Shown: positions 8,634 through 18,322, counted from the first letter of the stretch. The stretch is 64,000 nucleotides of DNA from Shewanella sp. MBTL60-112-B2 (GCF_019655055.1 NZ_BPFA01000011.1:1-64000); one strand, 5' to 3'. The notes: generated from the sequence alone by a model not told the origin. Made by a program: numbers and translations.

Positions 8634-10262
8634 ATGAAACAGCTGCTTAAGAGAATAAAGTTAATCACTGCTCTCTCTTTGATTAACTTGTTACTCACCG
8701 CCTGTGGTCCACAGCAAGTTCCAACGGGTTTAGTCTATTGCTCAGAAGGCAACCCTGAGACTTTTAACCCTCAATTGGTGACCTCTGGCACCACTATTGA
8801 TGCCACTTCACAGCAGTTATACGACAGTTTGGTCGATTACGATCCTGTATCTGGTGAAATAGTGCCCGCTCTCGCCACGTCTTGGGAGACTTCAGCTGAT
8901 GGTTTAAGCTACCGCTTCAAACTGCGCCATGGGGTTCAGTTTCATCAAACGGCGCTATTTACACCGACACGCCTATTTAACGCCGATGATGTGTTATTTT
9001 CTTTCAATCGCGTCATAGACTCCACCAACCCTTATCATAAAGTTTCAAAAACAGGTTATCCCTTCTTTCAAAGTATCGGCTTTAATCAAACGGTTAATCG
9101 AATTGAAAAAACTGCCGATGACGAAGTGGTATTTCATCTAAATCAAAGCGATGCGTCTTTTCTTTCCAACTTAGCAACCGGATTTTCAGTCATTCTATCT
9201 AAAGAATATGCAGATGGACTCTTGGCTCAGGGAACACCAGAATTGTTGGACAGAAAACCTGTGGGTACAGGCCCTTTTCAGTTGGTCAAATATGTTAAAA
9301 ACGAGCTAATTCGCTATCACCGCAACGACAGTTTTTGGCGTACTCAGCCGGAATTTGAACAACTGGTGTTTAACATCACGCCGCAGAGTAGTACCAGATT
9401 AACTAAATTAATCACCGGCGATTGCAGCGTATCGGCCCTGCCGAAGGCGGGGGAATTACCCGTGATTAAAGAGCACCCGAATCTTGAACTCGATACTCAG
9501 CTCGGCTTTAACGTCGCATTTTGGGCATTCAATACCAAGAAAAAGCCTTTCGATGACGTACGGGTGCGCCAAGCCCTAGCCTACGCTGTCGATAAGCAGA
9601 ATATCTTGCGGGCGGTATACCAAGAAACGGCCATAAAGGCGACTGGCATGCTGCCGCCTCAATCTTGGGCCTATCATTATAATAAAAGTGCTTACCAATA
9701 TAATCCTGACAAGGCTCGTTTGTTATTAGCCAGTGCAGGTATCGAAAACTTAAACATCGATATCTGGGCAATGCCCGTCGCGCGTATTTACAATCCAAAT
9801 GCCTTAAAAACTGCTGAGTTAATTCAAGCCGATTTAGCTAACATTGGCGTAAAAGTGAATATAGTGACCTACGATTGGAGTGTGTTTAACCAAAAGCTCA
9901 GTCTTAACGATTACGACTCGGTGCTGATAGGCTGGAATGCAGATAATAGCGACCCCGATAATTTCTTTTCGCCTATGATGAGTTGTGATGCACTAAAATC
10001 ATCGAGTAACCGCGCTCAGTGGTGCAACCTTGAAATGGATCGTATCTTAGCAAAGGCAAAAGCCACAACATCAGAATCAGAGCGAAAGGCACTTTACCAA
10101 CAAGCAGAGGCCTTATTTACAGAACATGTACCAATGATGACATTTGCCCATGCAACACAGCTAACTTTTAAGAGCAAAAATATCAAGCAAACTCAGCTTA
10201 CTCCTTTTGGTGGGATCTCATTTGAGCGAGCCAAGAAGATAACATCAGAGGAGGAGCTATAA
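8634..10262 (+). CDS. sapA: SapA-type peptide ABC transporter, solute-binding lipoprotein
   Basis: Family 5 (oligopeptide/dipeptide) substrate-binding protein of 542 residues. The N-terminus carries a lipobox ending LLLTAC with the lipid-modified cysteine at C24, so the protein is predicted to be anchored in a membrane rather than free in the periplasm. The SBP_bac_5 fold is evident from GLVYCSEGNPETFNPQ near the N-terminus and DVRVRQALAYAVDK mid-protein. It is the first gene of sapABCDF; its stop overlaps the sapB start. Sap systems are linked to antimicrobial-peptide resistance and putrescine or haem-related uptake; the substrate here is unknown. Confidence 0.87.
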   Translation: MKQLLKRIKLITALSLINLLLTACGPQQVPTGLVYCSEGNPETFNPQLVTSGTTIDATSQQLYDSLVDYDPVSGEIVPALATSWETSADGLSYRFKLRHGVQFHQTALFTPTRLFNADDVLFSFNRVIDSTNPYHKVSKTGYPFFQSIGFNQTVNRIEKTADDEVVFHLNQSDASFLSNLATGFSVILSKEYADGLLAQGTPELLDRKPVGTGPFQLVKYVKNELIRYHRNDSFWRTQPEFEQLVFNITPQSSTRLTKLITGDCSVSALPKAGELPVIKEHPNLELDTQLGFNVAFWAFNTKKKPFDDVRVRQALAYAVDKQNILRAVYQETAIKATGMLPPQSWAYHYNKSAYQYNPDKARLLLASAGIENLNIDIWAMPVARIYNPNALKTAELIQADLANIGVKVNIVTYDWSVFNQKLSLNDYDSVLIGWNADNSDPDNFFSPMMSCDALKSSSNRAQWCNLEMDRILAKAKATTSESERKALYQQAEALFTEHVPMMTFAHATQLTFKSKNIKQTQLTPFGGISFERAKKITSEEEL

Positions 10263-11293
10263 TGGGCCGCTATCTTCTACGCAGATTAAATCTGTTTATA
10301 GCAACGAGTTTCGTCCTAATAGCCGTGTTGTTTGTAACCACAGGTTATTTCCCTACCAATAAAACCGTTGCACTGACTGGGATCTCTAACCCAACGCCAG
10401 AGCAACTTCACAGTATCGAAGAGACTTATCAGTTAAATGAGAGTCAGCTTGAGCAATTTTTTGCCTATACCAAAACTCGCTTAAGTGGCGATTTAGGGTT
10501 ATCTGTCACTTCACAGCGCCCGGTTATTGAAGAGCTGACTCAGGCACTTCCCGCATCATTTGAGCTTGCTATCGTATCCGGCTTAATTGCCGTATTGCTT
10601 GGTGTGCCACTTGGGGTGTTTGCTTCACTAAGTAAGAACAAGGTCACCCAACACAGTATTATGGCAATTACCTTAACCGGTTACTCCATTCCTGTTTTTT
10701 GGCTAGGGCTAACCTTGTCATTATGGTTTGGCGTTAAACTTGGCTGGCTTCCGGTTTCTGGGCGAATAAATTTGTTATATGAGATAGAGCCTGTGACAGG
10801 CTTTATGCTGGTAGATACCTTACTCTGGGATTCTATCTATCGTTTTTCCGCATTTAAAGATGCATTGTTTCATATCATCTTACCGTCAATAACCTTAGCG
10901 GTATTGCCGTTTACTGTGGTGGTACGTATTACTCGTGCAGCCATGCTCAACATCATGGAACTGCCCTATATTAAAGCCGCTGAAGCCCGAGGGCTACACA
11001 CCAGCACGATAGTACTGCGTCATGCACTACCAAATGCACTGATCCCTGTTTTGAAGAATATGGGCCTCATGCTAGGTACTTTTGCCAGTTACGCCATGAT
11101 TGTTGAGGTTATTTTCTCATGGCCAGGCGTTGGTAGCTGGTTAGTATCTGGCATTTACCAACGAGATTACACCGTTATTCAAGGTGGCGTGTTGGGCGTT
11201 GCACTGACCATCATATTCTTGAGTATCTTAATTGAAGTCATACATAACGCTTATAATCCGCTAAGCAGGAAAGAGATCTATGCCGCGAATTAG
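10262..11293 (+). CDS. sapB: SapB peptide ABC transporter permease
   Basis: Permease of 343 residues of the DppB/OppB class, with an N-terminal transmembrane helix, a periplasmic domain and about five further helices. The EAA loop that docks the ATPases is visible as AAEARGLHTSTIVLRHALPN. It follows sapA with overlapping stop and start and overlaps sapC by 14 nt, indicating translational coupling. Confidence 0.9.
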   Translation: MGRYLLRRLNLFIATSFVLIAVLFVTTGYFPTNKTVALTGISNPTPEQLHSIEETYQLNESQLEQFFAYTKTRLSGDLGLSVTSQRPVIEELTQALPASFELAIVSGLIAVLLGVPLGVFASLSKNKVTQHSIMAITLTGYSIPVFWLGLTLSLWFGVKLGWLPVSGRINLLYEIEPVTGFMLVDTLLWDSIYRFSAFKDALFHIILPSITLAVLPFTVVVRITRAAMLNIMELPYIKAAEARGLHTSTIVLRHALPNALIPVLKNMGLMLGTFASYAMIVEVIFSWPGVGSWLVSGIYQRDYTVIQGGVLGVALTIIFLSILIEVIHNAYNPLSRKEIYAAN

Positions 11294-12170
11294 GATCTAC
11301 CAAGAAGACCATATTCTTTCTCCAACCCAGAAAGTATGGCAAGCATTTGCCGATAACCCTTTTGCACTAATTGGGCTTTGGGCGGTGTGTTGTATACTCA
11401 CCTTAGCCATTTTTGGCCCTTGGATTGCGCCTTTCTCACCGGAGCAGCAGGACTCACTCGCGTTGCTCTTACCGCCCTCTTGGGATGCTAGTGGTACGGT
11501 TGAGCACTTCCTCGGTACCGATGACTTAGGCCGAGATATTTTCAGTCGCCTGCTTCATGGTGCGCATCTCACTTTTGGTATGGCTCTGGCAATCGTACTG
11601 GCATCATTAGTCGTTGGTTTTATCATCGGCTCGATATCCGGCATGATGAAAGGCTTAAAATCTTCGATATTAAGCCACTTACTAGACGCACTTTTATCCA
11701 TCCCATCTTTACTGCTGGCCATTTTGGTCGTCGCAATAATGGGGCCGGGACTTGAAAATGTTTTTTGGGCGGTAGGTATTGCTCTCACGCCACAATTTGT
11801 TAGGGCTATCCATCAAGCAGTGCATGAAGAGTTGCAAAAAGACTATGTAACCGCAGCTAAATTAGATGGCGCAAACTCAATTCAAGTTTTTTGGTACGTG
11901 ATCATGCCTAACGTTTGGGAAACCGTAATTATTCAAACGACCTTGGCTATTTCTGCTGCTATTTTGGATATTGCCGCACTGGGTTTCTTAAACCTTGGCG
12001 CTCAGGCTCCTAGCCCAGAATGGGGGGCGATGGTGTCGCAAGGACTTGATAATTTATTGACCGCACCTTGGACAGTCACCATCCCAGGTGTTGCCATTTT
12101 GTGTAGCGTACTGGCTATTAACTTAGTTGGTGACGGTTTGAGATCGGCGTTATCGCCCATCAGAAATTAA
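11280..12170 (+). CDS. sapC: SapC peptide ABC transporter permease
   Basis: Permease of 296 residues of the DppC/OppC class with an N-terminal helix and about five more. It carries the family motif LGTDDLGRDIFSRLLHGA (about residues 80-97) and the EAA loop AAKLDGANSIQVFWYVIMPN. It overlaps sapB by 14 nt and precedes sapD by 4 nt. It forms the heterodimeric channel with SapB. Confidence 0.9.
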   Translation: MPRIRIYQEDHILSPTQKVWQAFADNPFALIGLWAVCCILTLAIFGPWIAPFSPEQQDSLALLLPPSWDASGTVEHFLGTDDLGRDIFSRLLHGAHLTFGMALAIVLASLVVGFIIGSISGMMKGLKSSILSHLLDALLSIPSLLLAILVVAIMGPGLENVFWAVGIALTPQFVRAIHQAVHEELQKDYVTAAKLDGANSIQVFWYVIMPNVWETVIIQTTLAISAAILDIAALGFLNLGAQAPSPEWGAMVSQGLDNLLTAPWTVTIPGVAILCSVLAINLVGDGLRSALSPIRN

Positions 12171-12174
12171 TACT

Positions 12175-13182
12175 ATGCCATTACTCGATATTCGTAACCT
12201 CACCATTGAACTCGATACCCCCCAAGGACGAGTCAAGGCGCTAGAACGTGTCAGCTTAACCATTAATCCTGGCGAATTACATGGCTTAGTCGGTGAATCT
12301 GGTTCAGGCCGCACACTATTAGCCCGTGCTATTTTAGGGGTACCTGGACATAACTGGACCATTACTGCCGATCGCATGATGTGGGACGGGCAAAACTTAA
12401 TGGATATGTCGGCTAAACAGCGACGTAATTTAATGGGCAGTGAAATAGCCGTTATTTTCCAAGACCCTACCGGCAGCTTAGATCCTGCCATCTCTGTAGG
12501 TAGCCAGCTTATCGAAGCCATGCCTGTCGATAAGCAAATTTCATTTTGGAAGCGCAACAAAGTCCGTAAAGCAACGGCGCAAAAGTGGCTGCATAAAGTC
12601 GGTATTAAAAATACTGAAGAAGTGATGAGCAGTTATGCGTGGGAGCTTTCCGCTGGTGAGTGCCAAAAAGTCATGATTGCGATGGCGATAGCCAACCAAC
12701 CACGCCTGTTAATTGCCGATGAACCCACCGACTCGATGGAACTCAGTACTCAGGCGCAGATCTTTAGATTGCTAGGAAAACTTAACCAGTTACACAGCGT
12801 ATCAATTCTATTGATTAGCCATGAATTAGAAACCTTATCTGGCTGGTGCGATCAGCTCACCGTTTTGTATTGTGGCCAAGTTATGGAGTCTGGTCCAACA
12901 GCGGAAGTACTCGAGCAACCGTTTCACCCCTATACCAAAGCCTTGCTGGACAATATGCCCGACTATTCCGGTGGACTTGCCCATAAGTCAGTGATGCAAA
13001 CCTTGCCAGGCTCATCGCCGGCCCTGCAACATCTGCCTATCGGCTGTCGTTTAGGCCCGCGCTGCCCACAGGCACAAAAGCGCTGTGTCAGTAAACCAAG
13101 CCTGTGCCATAAGAAAGACCGCTATTTTGCTTGCCATTTCCCATACCACAGTGAGCCATGTAATGACGACTCCACTTCTTAA
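12175..13182 (+). CDS. sapD: SapD ABC transporter ATP-binding protein (degenerate Walker A)
   Basis: ATPase subunit of 335 residues with the C-terminal oligopeptide-transporter extension (IGCRLGPRCPQAQKRC), a Cys-rich stretch seen in the Opp/Dpp family. The Q-loop, an unusual signature (LSAGECQK, as in other SapD proteins), Walker B (LLIADEPTDSM) and the switch histidine (LLISHE) are present. Walker A reads GESGSGRT: the catalytic lysine is replaced by arginine (R46, codon CGC at 12310). This is expected to weaken ATP hydrolysis, leaving SapF as the main motor. The gene overlaps sapF by 20 nt. Confidence 0.9.
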   Translation: MPLLDIRNLTIELDTPQGRVKALERVSLTINPGELHGLVGESGSGRTLLARAILGVPGHNWTITADRMMWDGQNLMDMSAKQRRNLMGSEIAVIFQDPTGSLDPAISVGSQLIEAMPVDKQISFWKRNKVRKATAQKWLHKVGIKNTEEVMSSYAWELSAGECQKVMIAMAIANQPRLLIADEPTDSMELSTQAQIFRLLGKLNQLHSVSILLISHELETLSGWCDQLTVLYCGQVMESGPTAEVLEQPFHPYTKALLDNMPDYSGGLAHKSVMQTLPGSSPALQHLPIGCRLGPRCPQAQKRCVSKPSLCHKKDRYFACHFPYHSEPCNDDSTS

Positions 13183-13948
13183 AGTTAATGATCTCAGTAA
13201 AAGTTATTATGCTGGCTACAAACGTTTTAAACGACAATACAACCACGCTTTATCACCGGTTTCGTTTGAGCTAAATCGTGGTGAAACTCTGGCGATTGTT
13301 GGTGAAGCCGGCTCAGGTAAAACCACCATCGCTAGAATATTAGTAGGCGCAGAGATCAGAAGTGGCGGCGAGATCTTCTTTGAAGGTGAGCCGTTAGATA
13401 AACACGATTTAAAACAGCGCTGCCGTCTGATCCGGATGATATTCCAAGATCCTAATACCTCACTCAACCCAAGACTGACCATTGGTGAGTTATTAGATGA
13501 GCCTTTAAAGTTCAGTACTGATTTAGACAGTAGTGAACGCAAGGCACAGGTAATCGATAAACTGAGAAAAGTCGGCCTATTGCCAGAACATGCTGAGTTC
13601 TATCCTCATATGATTTCAGAAGGACAAAAGCAACGCGTAGCTGTGGCACGAGCCTTAATGCTAGATCCTAAAATCATCATTGCAGATGAAGCCTTAACGG
13701 CTTTGGACCTCTCTGTTAGATCGCAAATACTTAATCTACTGCTAGAGCTACAACAAGAAATGGGGCTATCTTATATATTCGTATCGCATAATATGAATAT
13801 CATTCGCCATGTTAGCGATAAAATTATGGTACTGAAAAAAGGGGTTATGGTTGAGAAAGCAACAACAGAACAGTTGTTTAACCAACCTCAACACGAGTAC
13901 ACCCAAAGGTTAATTCAAGATCAAAGCTTATTTACCCGTAAGAAGTAA
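13163..13948 (+). CDS. sapF: SapF ABC transporter ATP-binding protein
   Basis: ATPase of 261 residues with an intact Walker A (GEAGSGKTT), signature region (ISEGQKQRVAVARALM), Walker B (IIIADEALTALD) and switch histidine (FVSHN). The start was set at the ATG at 13163 (MTTPLLKVNDLSK). The longer open frame upstream lies inside sapD and adds residues not expected of the family. It pairs with SapD to power SapBC and is the last gene of the operon. Confidence 0.9.
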   Translation: MTTPLLKVNDLSKSYYAGYKRFKRQYNHALSPVSFELNRGETLAIVGEAGSGKTTIARILVGAEIRSGGEIFFEGEPLDKHDLKQRCRLIRMIFQDPNTSLNPRLTIGELLDEPLKFSTDLDSSERKAQVIDKLRKVGLLPEHAEFYPHMISEGQKQRVAVARALMLDPKIIIADEALTALDLSVRSQILNLLLELQQEMGLSYIFVSHNMNIIRHVSDKIMVLKKGVMVEKATTEQLFNQPQHEYTQRLIQDQSLFTRKK

Positions 13949-14128
13949 TCTCGTTTCAAGTGCTTTAGATCTGCGCAGTTGCACGCAAAGTCACGGTGAA
14001 ATCTGATTAAGGCAAGTGAGCTAAACTGCTCCAACCACTGATAAAAAAGCCGATTTTCAACAAAAACGAGTGCCATTTGATGTCGGTTTAATTATCCTAG
14101 AGACAATTTTTTAAGAGAATCAAAAAAT

Positions 14129-15331
14129 ATGATCATCAAACCTAGAATTCGTGGTTTTATTTGTACTACGACCCATCCTGTTGGCTGTGAAGCTAACGTC
14201 CTTGAGCAGATCAACTTTACCAAGGCAAAAGGCAAAATAGCTAATGGCCCTAAAAAAGTTTTAGTTGTCGGTTCTTCTAGTGGATACGGTCTTTCGTCAC
14301 GCATCACAGCAGCCTTCGGTAGTGATGCCGCCACATTAGGTGTGTTTTTTGAAAAGCCTAGCACCGAAACTAAGCCAGGCACTGCAGGCTGGTACAACTC
14401 GGCTGCATTTGACAAGTTTGCAAAAGCTGAAGGACTTTACTCTAAAAGCATCAACTGTGATGCCTTTAGCCACGAAGCTAAACAGAAAGCCATTGAGCTT
14501 ATCAAGCAAGACTTAGGTCAAGTTGATATGGTGGTTTACTCACTGGCTTCTCCTGTTCGTAAAATGCCTGATAGCGGTGAACTGATCCGTTCTTCACTCA
14601 AGCCTATCGGCGAGACTTACACAGCTACAGCAGTAGATACCAACAAAGATCTTATTATCGAAGCTAGCGTTGAGCCAGCCACAGAGCAAGAAATTGCTGA
14701 TACTGTGACCGTGATGGGCGGTGAAGATTGGGAACTATGGATGCAGGCGCTATCTGAAGCTGGCGTATTAAGCGATAACTGCAAAACCGTTGCTTACAGC
14801 TACATTGGTACAGAGCTTACTTGGCCAATCTACTGGCATGGCGCATTAGGCAAGGCCAAGATGGACCTTGACCGCGCAGCTCAAGCATTAGATGCTAAGC
14901 TTTCTGTAACGGGCGGCAGCGCTAACGTTGCAGTACTAAAGAGTGTTGTCACTCAAGCTAGTTCTGCAATTCCTGTAATGCCACTGTACATCGCTATGGT
15001 ATTTAAGAAGATGCGCGCTGAAGGCCTACACGAAGGTTGTATTGAGCAGATTAGCCGTATGTTCAATGAGCGCCTATTTAAGGCCGATGGTACTGCGGCC
15101 GACGTAGACGATTCAAACCGCCTACGCCTTGATGACTGGGAGCTTCGTGAAGAGATCCAGCAGCATTGTCGTGATATGTGGCCACAAGTCACTACTGAAA
15201 ACCTAGCTGAGCTGACAGATTACCGCGAATATAAAGAAGAGTTCTTAAAACTGTTCGGTTTCGGTATCGAAGGTATCGACTATGAAGCTGATGTTAACCC
15301 ACACGTTGAGTTTGATGTGGTTTCAATCTAA
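14129..15331 (+). CDS. fabV: FabV, trans-2-enoyl-ACP reductase (NADH)
   Basis: Cytosolic enoyl-ACP reductase of 400 residues, the size typical of FabV and much longer than FabI. It has the nucleotide-binding motif [11 protein letters not shown] at about residues 48-58 and the FabV catalytic Tyr-X8-Lys signature in [14 protein letters not shown]. It reduces enoyl-ACP in the last step of each fatty-acid elongation cycle. FabV enzymes are intrinsically triclosan-tolerant. The gene is monocistronic with its own strong terminator and follows sapF by 180 nt. Confidence 0.95.
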   Translation: MIIKPRIRGFICTTTHPVGCEANVLEQINFTKAKGKIANGPKKVLVVGSSSGYGLSSRITAAFGSDAATLGVFFEKPSTETKPGTAGWYNSAAFDKFAKAEGLYSKSINCDAFSHEAKQKAIELIKQDLGQVDMVVYSLASPVRKMPDSGELIRSSLKPIGETYTATAVDTNKDLIIEASVEPATEQEIADTVTVMGGEDWELWMQALSEAGVLSDNCKTVAYSYIGTELTWPIYWHGALGKAKMDLDRAAQALDAKLSVTGGSANVAVLKSVVTQASSAIPVMPLYIAMVFKKMRAEGLHEGCIEQISRMFNERLFKADGTAADVDDSNRLRLDDWELREEIQQHCRDMWPQVTTENLAELTDYREYKEEFLKLFGFGIEGIDYEADVNPHVEFDVVSI

Positions 15332-15371
15332 ATCACCCCGTGAATTAGATAATACTATTCTGTAGTAAAGT

Positions 15372-15404
15372 AAACGCCGCAATATTTTATTGCGGCGTTT
15401 TTTA
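15372..15404 (+). terminator. fabV terminator, with duplicated 3' arm
   Basis: AACGCCGCAAT / ATTGCGGCGTT hairpin followed by TTTTTT. The 3' arm plus U-tract (TATTGCGGCGTTTTTT) is directly repeated at 15405-15420. Confidence 0.85.
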
Positions 15405-15420
15405 TTGCGGCGTTTTTTAT

Positions 15421-15715
15421 TGCGCCTTCGCAACGTTCATCACGAAAAACAATGAGGGCAGCAGATAAGCAGTAAGCTTTTGATCTTTATCTTCGTGATC
15501 TCCGTGAAAGCGAAGCGCTTCGTGGTTAATTTAGTGGTAAATAAGCAATAAAGTAAAAGCCAACGAAGGACACAGAGCGCTGCGCTACACGAAGAAATCC
15601 ATCGGCAAGATTAACTATAAAATAATAGCTTCGCTTTTTTGCTCAACTTCTGGACAGCTCTACTTTGTAATCTTCATGAAAGCGGAGCGCTTCATAGTGT
15701 GGCAGTTTATTCAGC
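15421..15715. repeat. Intergenic repeat cluster (CTTCGTG-type family)
   Basis: This roughly 300-nt non-coding stretch holds several copies of a repeat whose core is CTTCGTG-N2-CTCCGTG-AAAGCGNAGCGCTTCGTGG. There is a full copy at 15491-15525, an inverted copy at about 15561-15594 and a decayed copy near 15672-15700. Each contains an inner GAAGCG/CGCTTC-type dyad. Related copies occur at 54979-55013 and 55057-55086. Confidence 0.65.
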
Positions 15716-15717
15716 CC

Positions 15718-15748
15718 ATAAAAAAACCGGCCTCAGCCGGTTTTTTTA
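15718..15748. terminator. Bidirectional terminator after ppiD
   Basis: AAAAAAACCGGC-ctca-GCCGGTTTTTTT, a symmetric hairpin with A and T tracts on both sides. It would terminate ppiD on the minus strand and any transcript arriving on the plus strand. Confidence 0.85.
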
Positions 15749-15799
15749 TGCCTCAATGAGGCGCACTGCTATTTATTAGTAGCGCATATTCAGCAATTC

Positions 15800-17665
15800 T
15801 TATTCAGCAACAGGGTAAAGAACTTCACCCTTAGCCTTTAGCGAAGCAATCACTGCACGGTAATCGTTTTCACTGTACTGAGAGCTTAAGCGTTGCTTAA
15901 GTGCATCGAGTAGATTTGCGTCTACACCTTCAGCAGCATTAACTTGCTTAAGAACCACTACAGCGTAACCATTGGCTAAAGCAACAGTATCAACTGAAGG
16001 CTTGTCGCTTGGTTGAGCCATCGCGAACGCCTTGTTCACAATCGCACCATCTACGTCTTGTGCAAAACGAGCAAGCTTATCTTTAACGATGTAGTCTGCA
16101 GTCACACCTGACGCTTCAACAGCAGTCATAGCTTCTTGTGCTTGCTTACGCGCCGCTTCATTAGCTTGTTCTTGCTTTAAGCGGTTAGCAATTGCATTGC
16201 GAACATCAGCTAAATCCATTGTACCAGCAGCTTTATGCGTATTTACACGAATCACAACTACGTGGTTAGGCTCAACTTCTAAAACATCACTGTTCATGCG
16301 ATCAAGCAGTACATTTGAAGAAAATGCTTCTTTAAGTACATCAGGAGCAGTAAACAACTCAGGCGGATTAGCCTGTGTAAACTCCGGAGTGGTCTTAACT
16401 TCAACACCTAAGTCTTTAGCCGCATCGATTAAGGTATCAGGTACTTCATAGCTAGTATCAGCCAAAACTTGCTGTAGCTCGTAGAACTTATCTACCGCTT
16501 GCTTGTCTTTAAGCTGAGCAAGGATCTTCTCTTTTACGTCAGCAAACGGCGCTTGTGCACCTGGCTGAATATCTAGCACCTTGATGATGTGATAACCGAA
16601 ATTTGTTTTGACAACACCTGAGTATTCGCCTTTGTTAAGCGCAAACAGTGCAGTGTCAAATTCAGGCTCCATTACACCCGCTTCGAACCAATCTAGTTGA
16701 CCACCTTGCTCACCACTAAAGGTATCTTCAGATTCAGTTTTCGCGACTTCAGCAAAGTCTGCACCGTCTTGAAGTTGCTTGTAGATAGCCTCAGCTTTTG
16801 CTTTGGCAGCAGCGTCATCGTCACCTTCTTGTACAAGAATGTGCGCAGCTAAACGCTTCTCAGCTTGAGTGTAGTTAGCTTTATGCTCATCGTAATAAGC
16901 TTGGGCTTCTGCATCTGTCACTGTGATATCTTTAGCAAGATCTTTCGCATCAAGCTCGATGTAGTTAAGGCTAACGACTTCAGGACGAATGAATTGATCT
17001 AGGTTTGAATCGTAATAAGTTTTGATCTGCTCGTCAGTAACACTGATATCAGCAAGGAACGGAGTCGCATCAATAACCTTGTAGTCAATATTACGCGTCT
17101 GGCCTTGAAGCTCAGCTAAATACTCAGCTTCACCAGCAAGAACAAACTCAGAACCCACTAAGGTCGCAACAAGCTGACGGCGAGTCATATCGATACGCAT
17201 CATGTCTCGGAAAGAGTTAGCTTGATAGCCTAGCTGACGTAAAATAGCTTGATAACGATCGTTATCAAATACACCGTCAGTTTGGAAAGCAGGCTCAGAC
17301 ATGATGGCAGCTTTGATCTGCTCATCTGATACGCGTAAACCTAGCTCTGCAGCATTTTGGTCAAGTAGCTTCTCAGCTACTAAGCGCTCTAATACACTTT
17401 GCTTAACGCTCTGCATATAGTTGTCATCGGCAGACAAAGTGGCAAACATATCACCTAATTGCTGCTCTAAACGACTACGTTCGTTTTGATATGCTTGCTC
17501 TAAAGCAGAGTTGCTGATCTCTTCACCATTTACGGTAGCAGCTGCAACCTCAGTTGAAGAACCTAAATAACTACTCACACCAGTAAATGCAAATGAAAGT
17601 ATCACAAGGATTAATATGCTTTTAGCAATTACACCTTGCGAGCCTTCGCGAATCTTTTCTAACAT
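15800..17665 (-). CDS. ppiD: PpiD periplasmic chaperone / peptidyl-prolyl isomerase
   Basis: Protein of 621 residues anchored by one N-terminal transmembrane helix (ILILVILSFAFTGVSSYLG, about residues 17-35) with the rest periplasmic. A SurA-like N-terminal chaperone domain is followed by a parvulin-type PPIase domain (around residues 265-365, beginning KRLAAHILVQ) and a C-terminal helical region. It assists newly translocated proteins at the SecYEG exit. It is the last gene of the tig-clpP-clpX-lon-hupB-ppiD series, separated from hupB by terminators. Confidence 0.93.
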   Translation of the reverse strand: MLEKIREGSQGVIAKSILILVILSFAFTGVSSYLGSSTEVAAATVNGEEISNSALEQAYQNERSRLEQQLGDMFATLSADDNYMQSVKQSVLERLVAEKLLDQNAAELGLRVSDEQIKAAIMSEPAFQTDGVFDNDRYQAILRQLGYQANSFRDMMRIDMTRRQLVATLVGSEFVLAGEAEYLAELQGQTRNIDYKVIDATPFLADISVTDEQIKTYYDSNLDQFIRPEVVSLNYIELDAKDLAKDITVTDAEAQAYYDEHKANYTQAEKRLAAHILVQEGDDDAAAKAKAEAIYKQLQDGADFAEVAKTESEDTFSGEQGGQLDWFEAGVMEPEFDTALFALNKGEYSGVVKTNFGYHIIKVLDIQPGAQAPFADVKEKILAQLKDKQAVDKFYELQQVLADTSYEVPDTLIDAAKDLGVEVKTTPEFTQANPPELFTAPDVLKEAFSSNVLLDRMNSDVLEVEPNHVVVIRVNTHKAAGTMDLADVRNAIANRLKQEQANEAARKQAQEAMTAVEASGVTADYIVKDKLARFAQDVDGAIVNKAFAMAQPSDKPSVDTVALANGYAVVVLKQVNAAEGVDANLLDALKQRLSSQYSENDYRAVIASLKAKGEVLYPVAE

Positions 17666-17696
17666 CAGACTTCTCGCTTGTTGCGATTAATAAAAT

Positions 17697-17729
17697 AAAA
17701 AGGCGCATCACTGTTTGATGCGCCTTTTT
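17697..17729 (-). terminator. Second hupB-side terminator
   Basis: AAAAAGGCGCATCA / TGATGCGCCTTTTT hairpin with a short loop, 32 nt upstream of the ppiD start. It is symmetric, so it could act on either strand. It insulates ppiD from hupB. Confidence 0.75.
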
Positions 17730-17817
17730 GTAATTTAAAGGAGGCGAAAATAATAATATTCTCTGGCTCCTGCTGGCAAAATTAAGGATTCCCTTAATTA
17801 CTGCCCTCTCTATTTGT

Positions 17818-17843
17818 AAAAAGCACTGTTAAACAGTGCTTTC
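17818..17843 (-). terminator. hupB terminator
   Basis: The minus strand carries an AAAGCACTGTT / AACAGTGCTTT hairpin followed by TTTACAA, 38 nt after the hupB stop. Confidence 0.8.
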
Positions 17844-17880
17844 TTACAATAGCCTTACAAAGGCTGCATTGCTAACTTTC

Positions 17881-18153
17881 TTAGTTAACAGCGTCTTTTA
17901 GAGCTTTACCAGCTTTAAATGCTGGAATGTTCGCTGCAGCGATTTTGATCTCTTTACCCGTTTGAGGGTTACGACCAGTGCGCTCTGCGCGTTGACGCAC
18001 TTCGAAAGTACCGAAACCAACAAGAGCAATCTTATCGCCTTCTTTTAGGCCTTCAGTAACTGCGCCAATGAAAGAGTCTAATGCACGGCCAGCAGCAGCT
18101 TTAGAAATGTCAGCACCAGAAGCGATTTTCTCGATTAGTTCAGATTTGTTCAT
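17881..18153 (-). CDS. hupB: DNA-binding protein HU-beta
   Basis: Histone-like protein of 90 residues with the DNA-binding arm signature [20 protein letters not shown] and the typical C-terminus ending AVN. HU binds and bends DNA without sequence specificity as a dimer. The start was set at MNKSELIEK (18153); the open frame runs 11 codons further upstream, but HU proteins start here. It is flanked by lon upstream and ppiD downstream, as in enteric bacteria. Confidence 0.95.
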   Translation of the reverse strand: MNKSELIEKIASGADISKAAAGRALDSFIGAVTEGLKEGDKIALVGFGTFEVRQRAERTGRNPQTGKEIKIAAANIPAFKAGKALKDAVN

Positions 18154-18289
18154 GTCATCCCCTTGAATGTAATTTGTGCGCCGCACCCAAATTCTTGTCT
18201 AGAGCGGTCTGCGGAGGCTTTTTATAACAAGCTTAGAACCAAAGTTCAAGCCTTATAGGAAAACCAAATAAATAAATTAGGATACTACT

Positions 18290-18322
18290 CAAAACCAGTC
18301 ACTCCAAGGGCTGGAGCGACTG
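18290..18322 (-). terminator. lon terminator
   Basis: The minus strand carries CAGTCGCTCCA / TGGAGTGACTG, an 11-bp stem with one G-T pair, followed by GTTTTGAG. It lies about 90 nt after the lon stop and ahead of hupB. Confidence 0.6.

Noticed and set aside
12175..13182. sapD as a pseudogene because of the Walker A change
   Set aside because: The frame is full length with all other ABC motifs and normal operon coupling, so it is reported as an intact gene with an altered P-loop.
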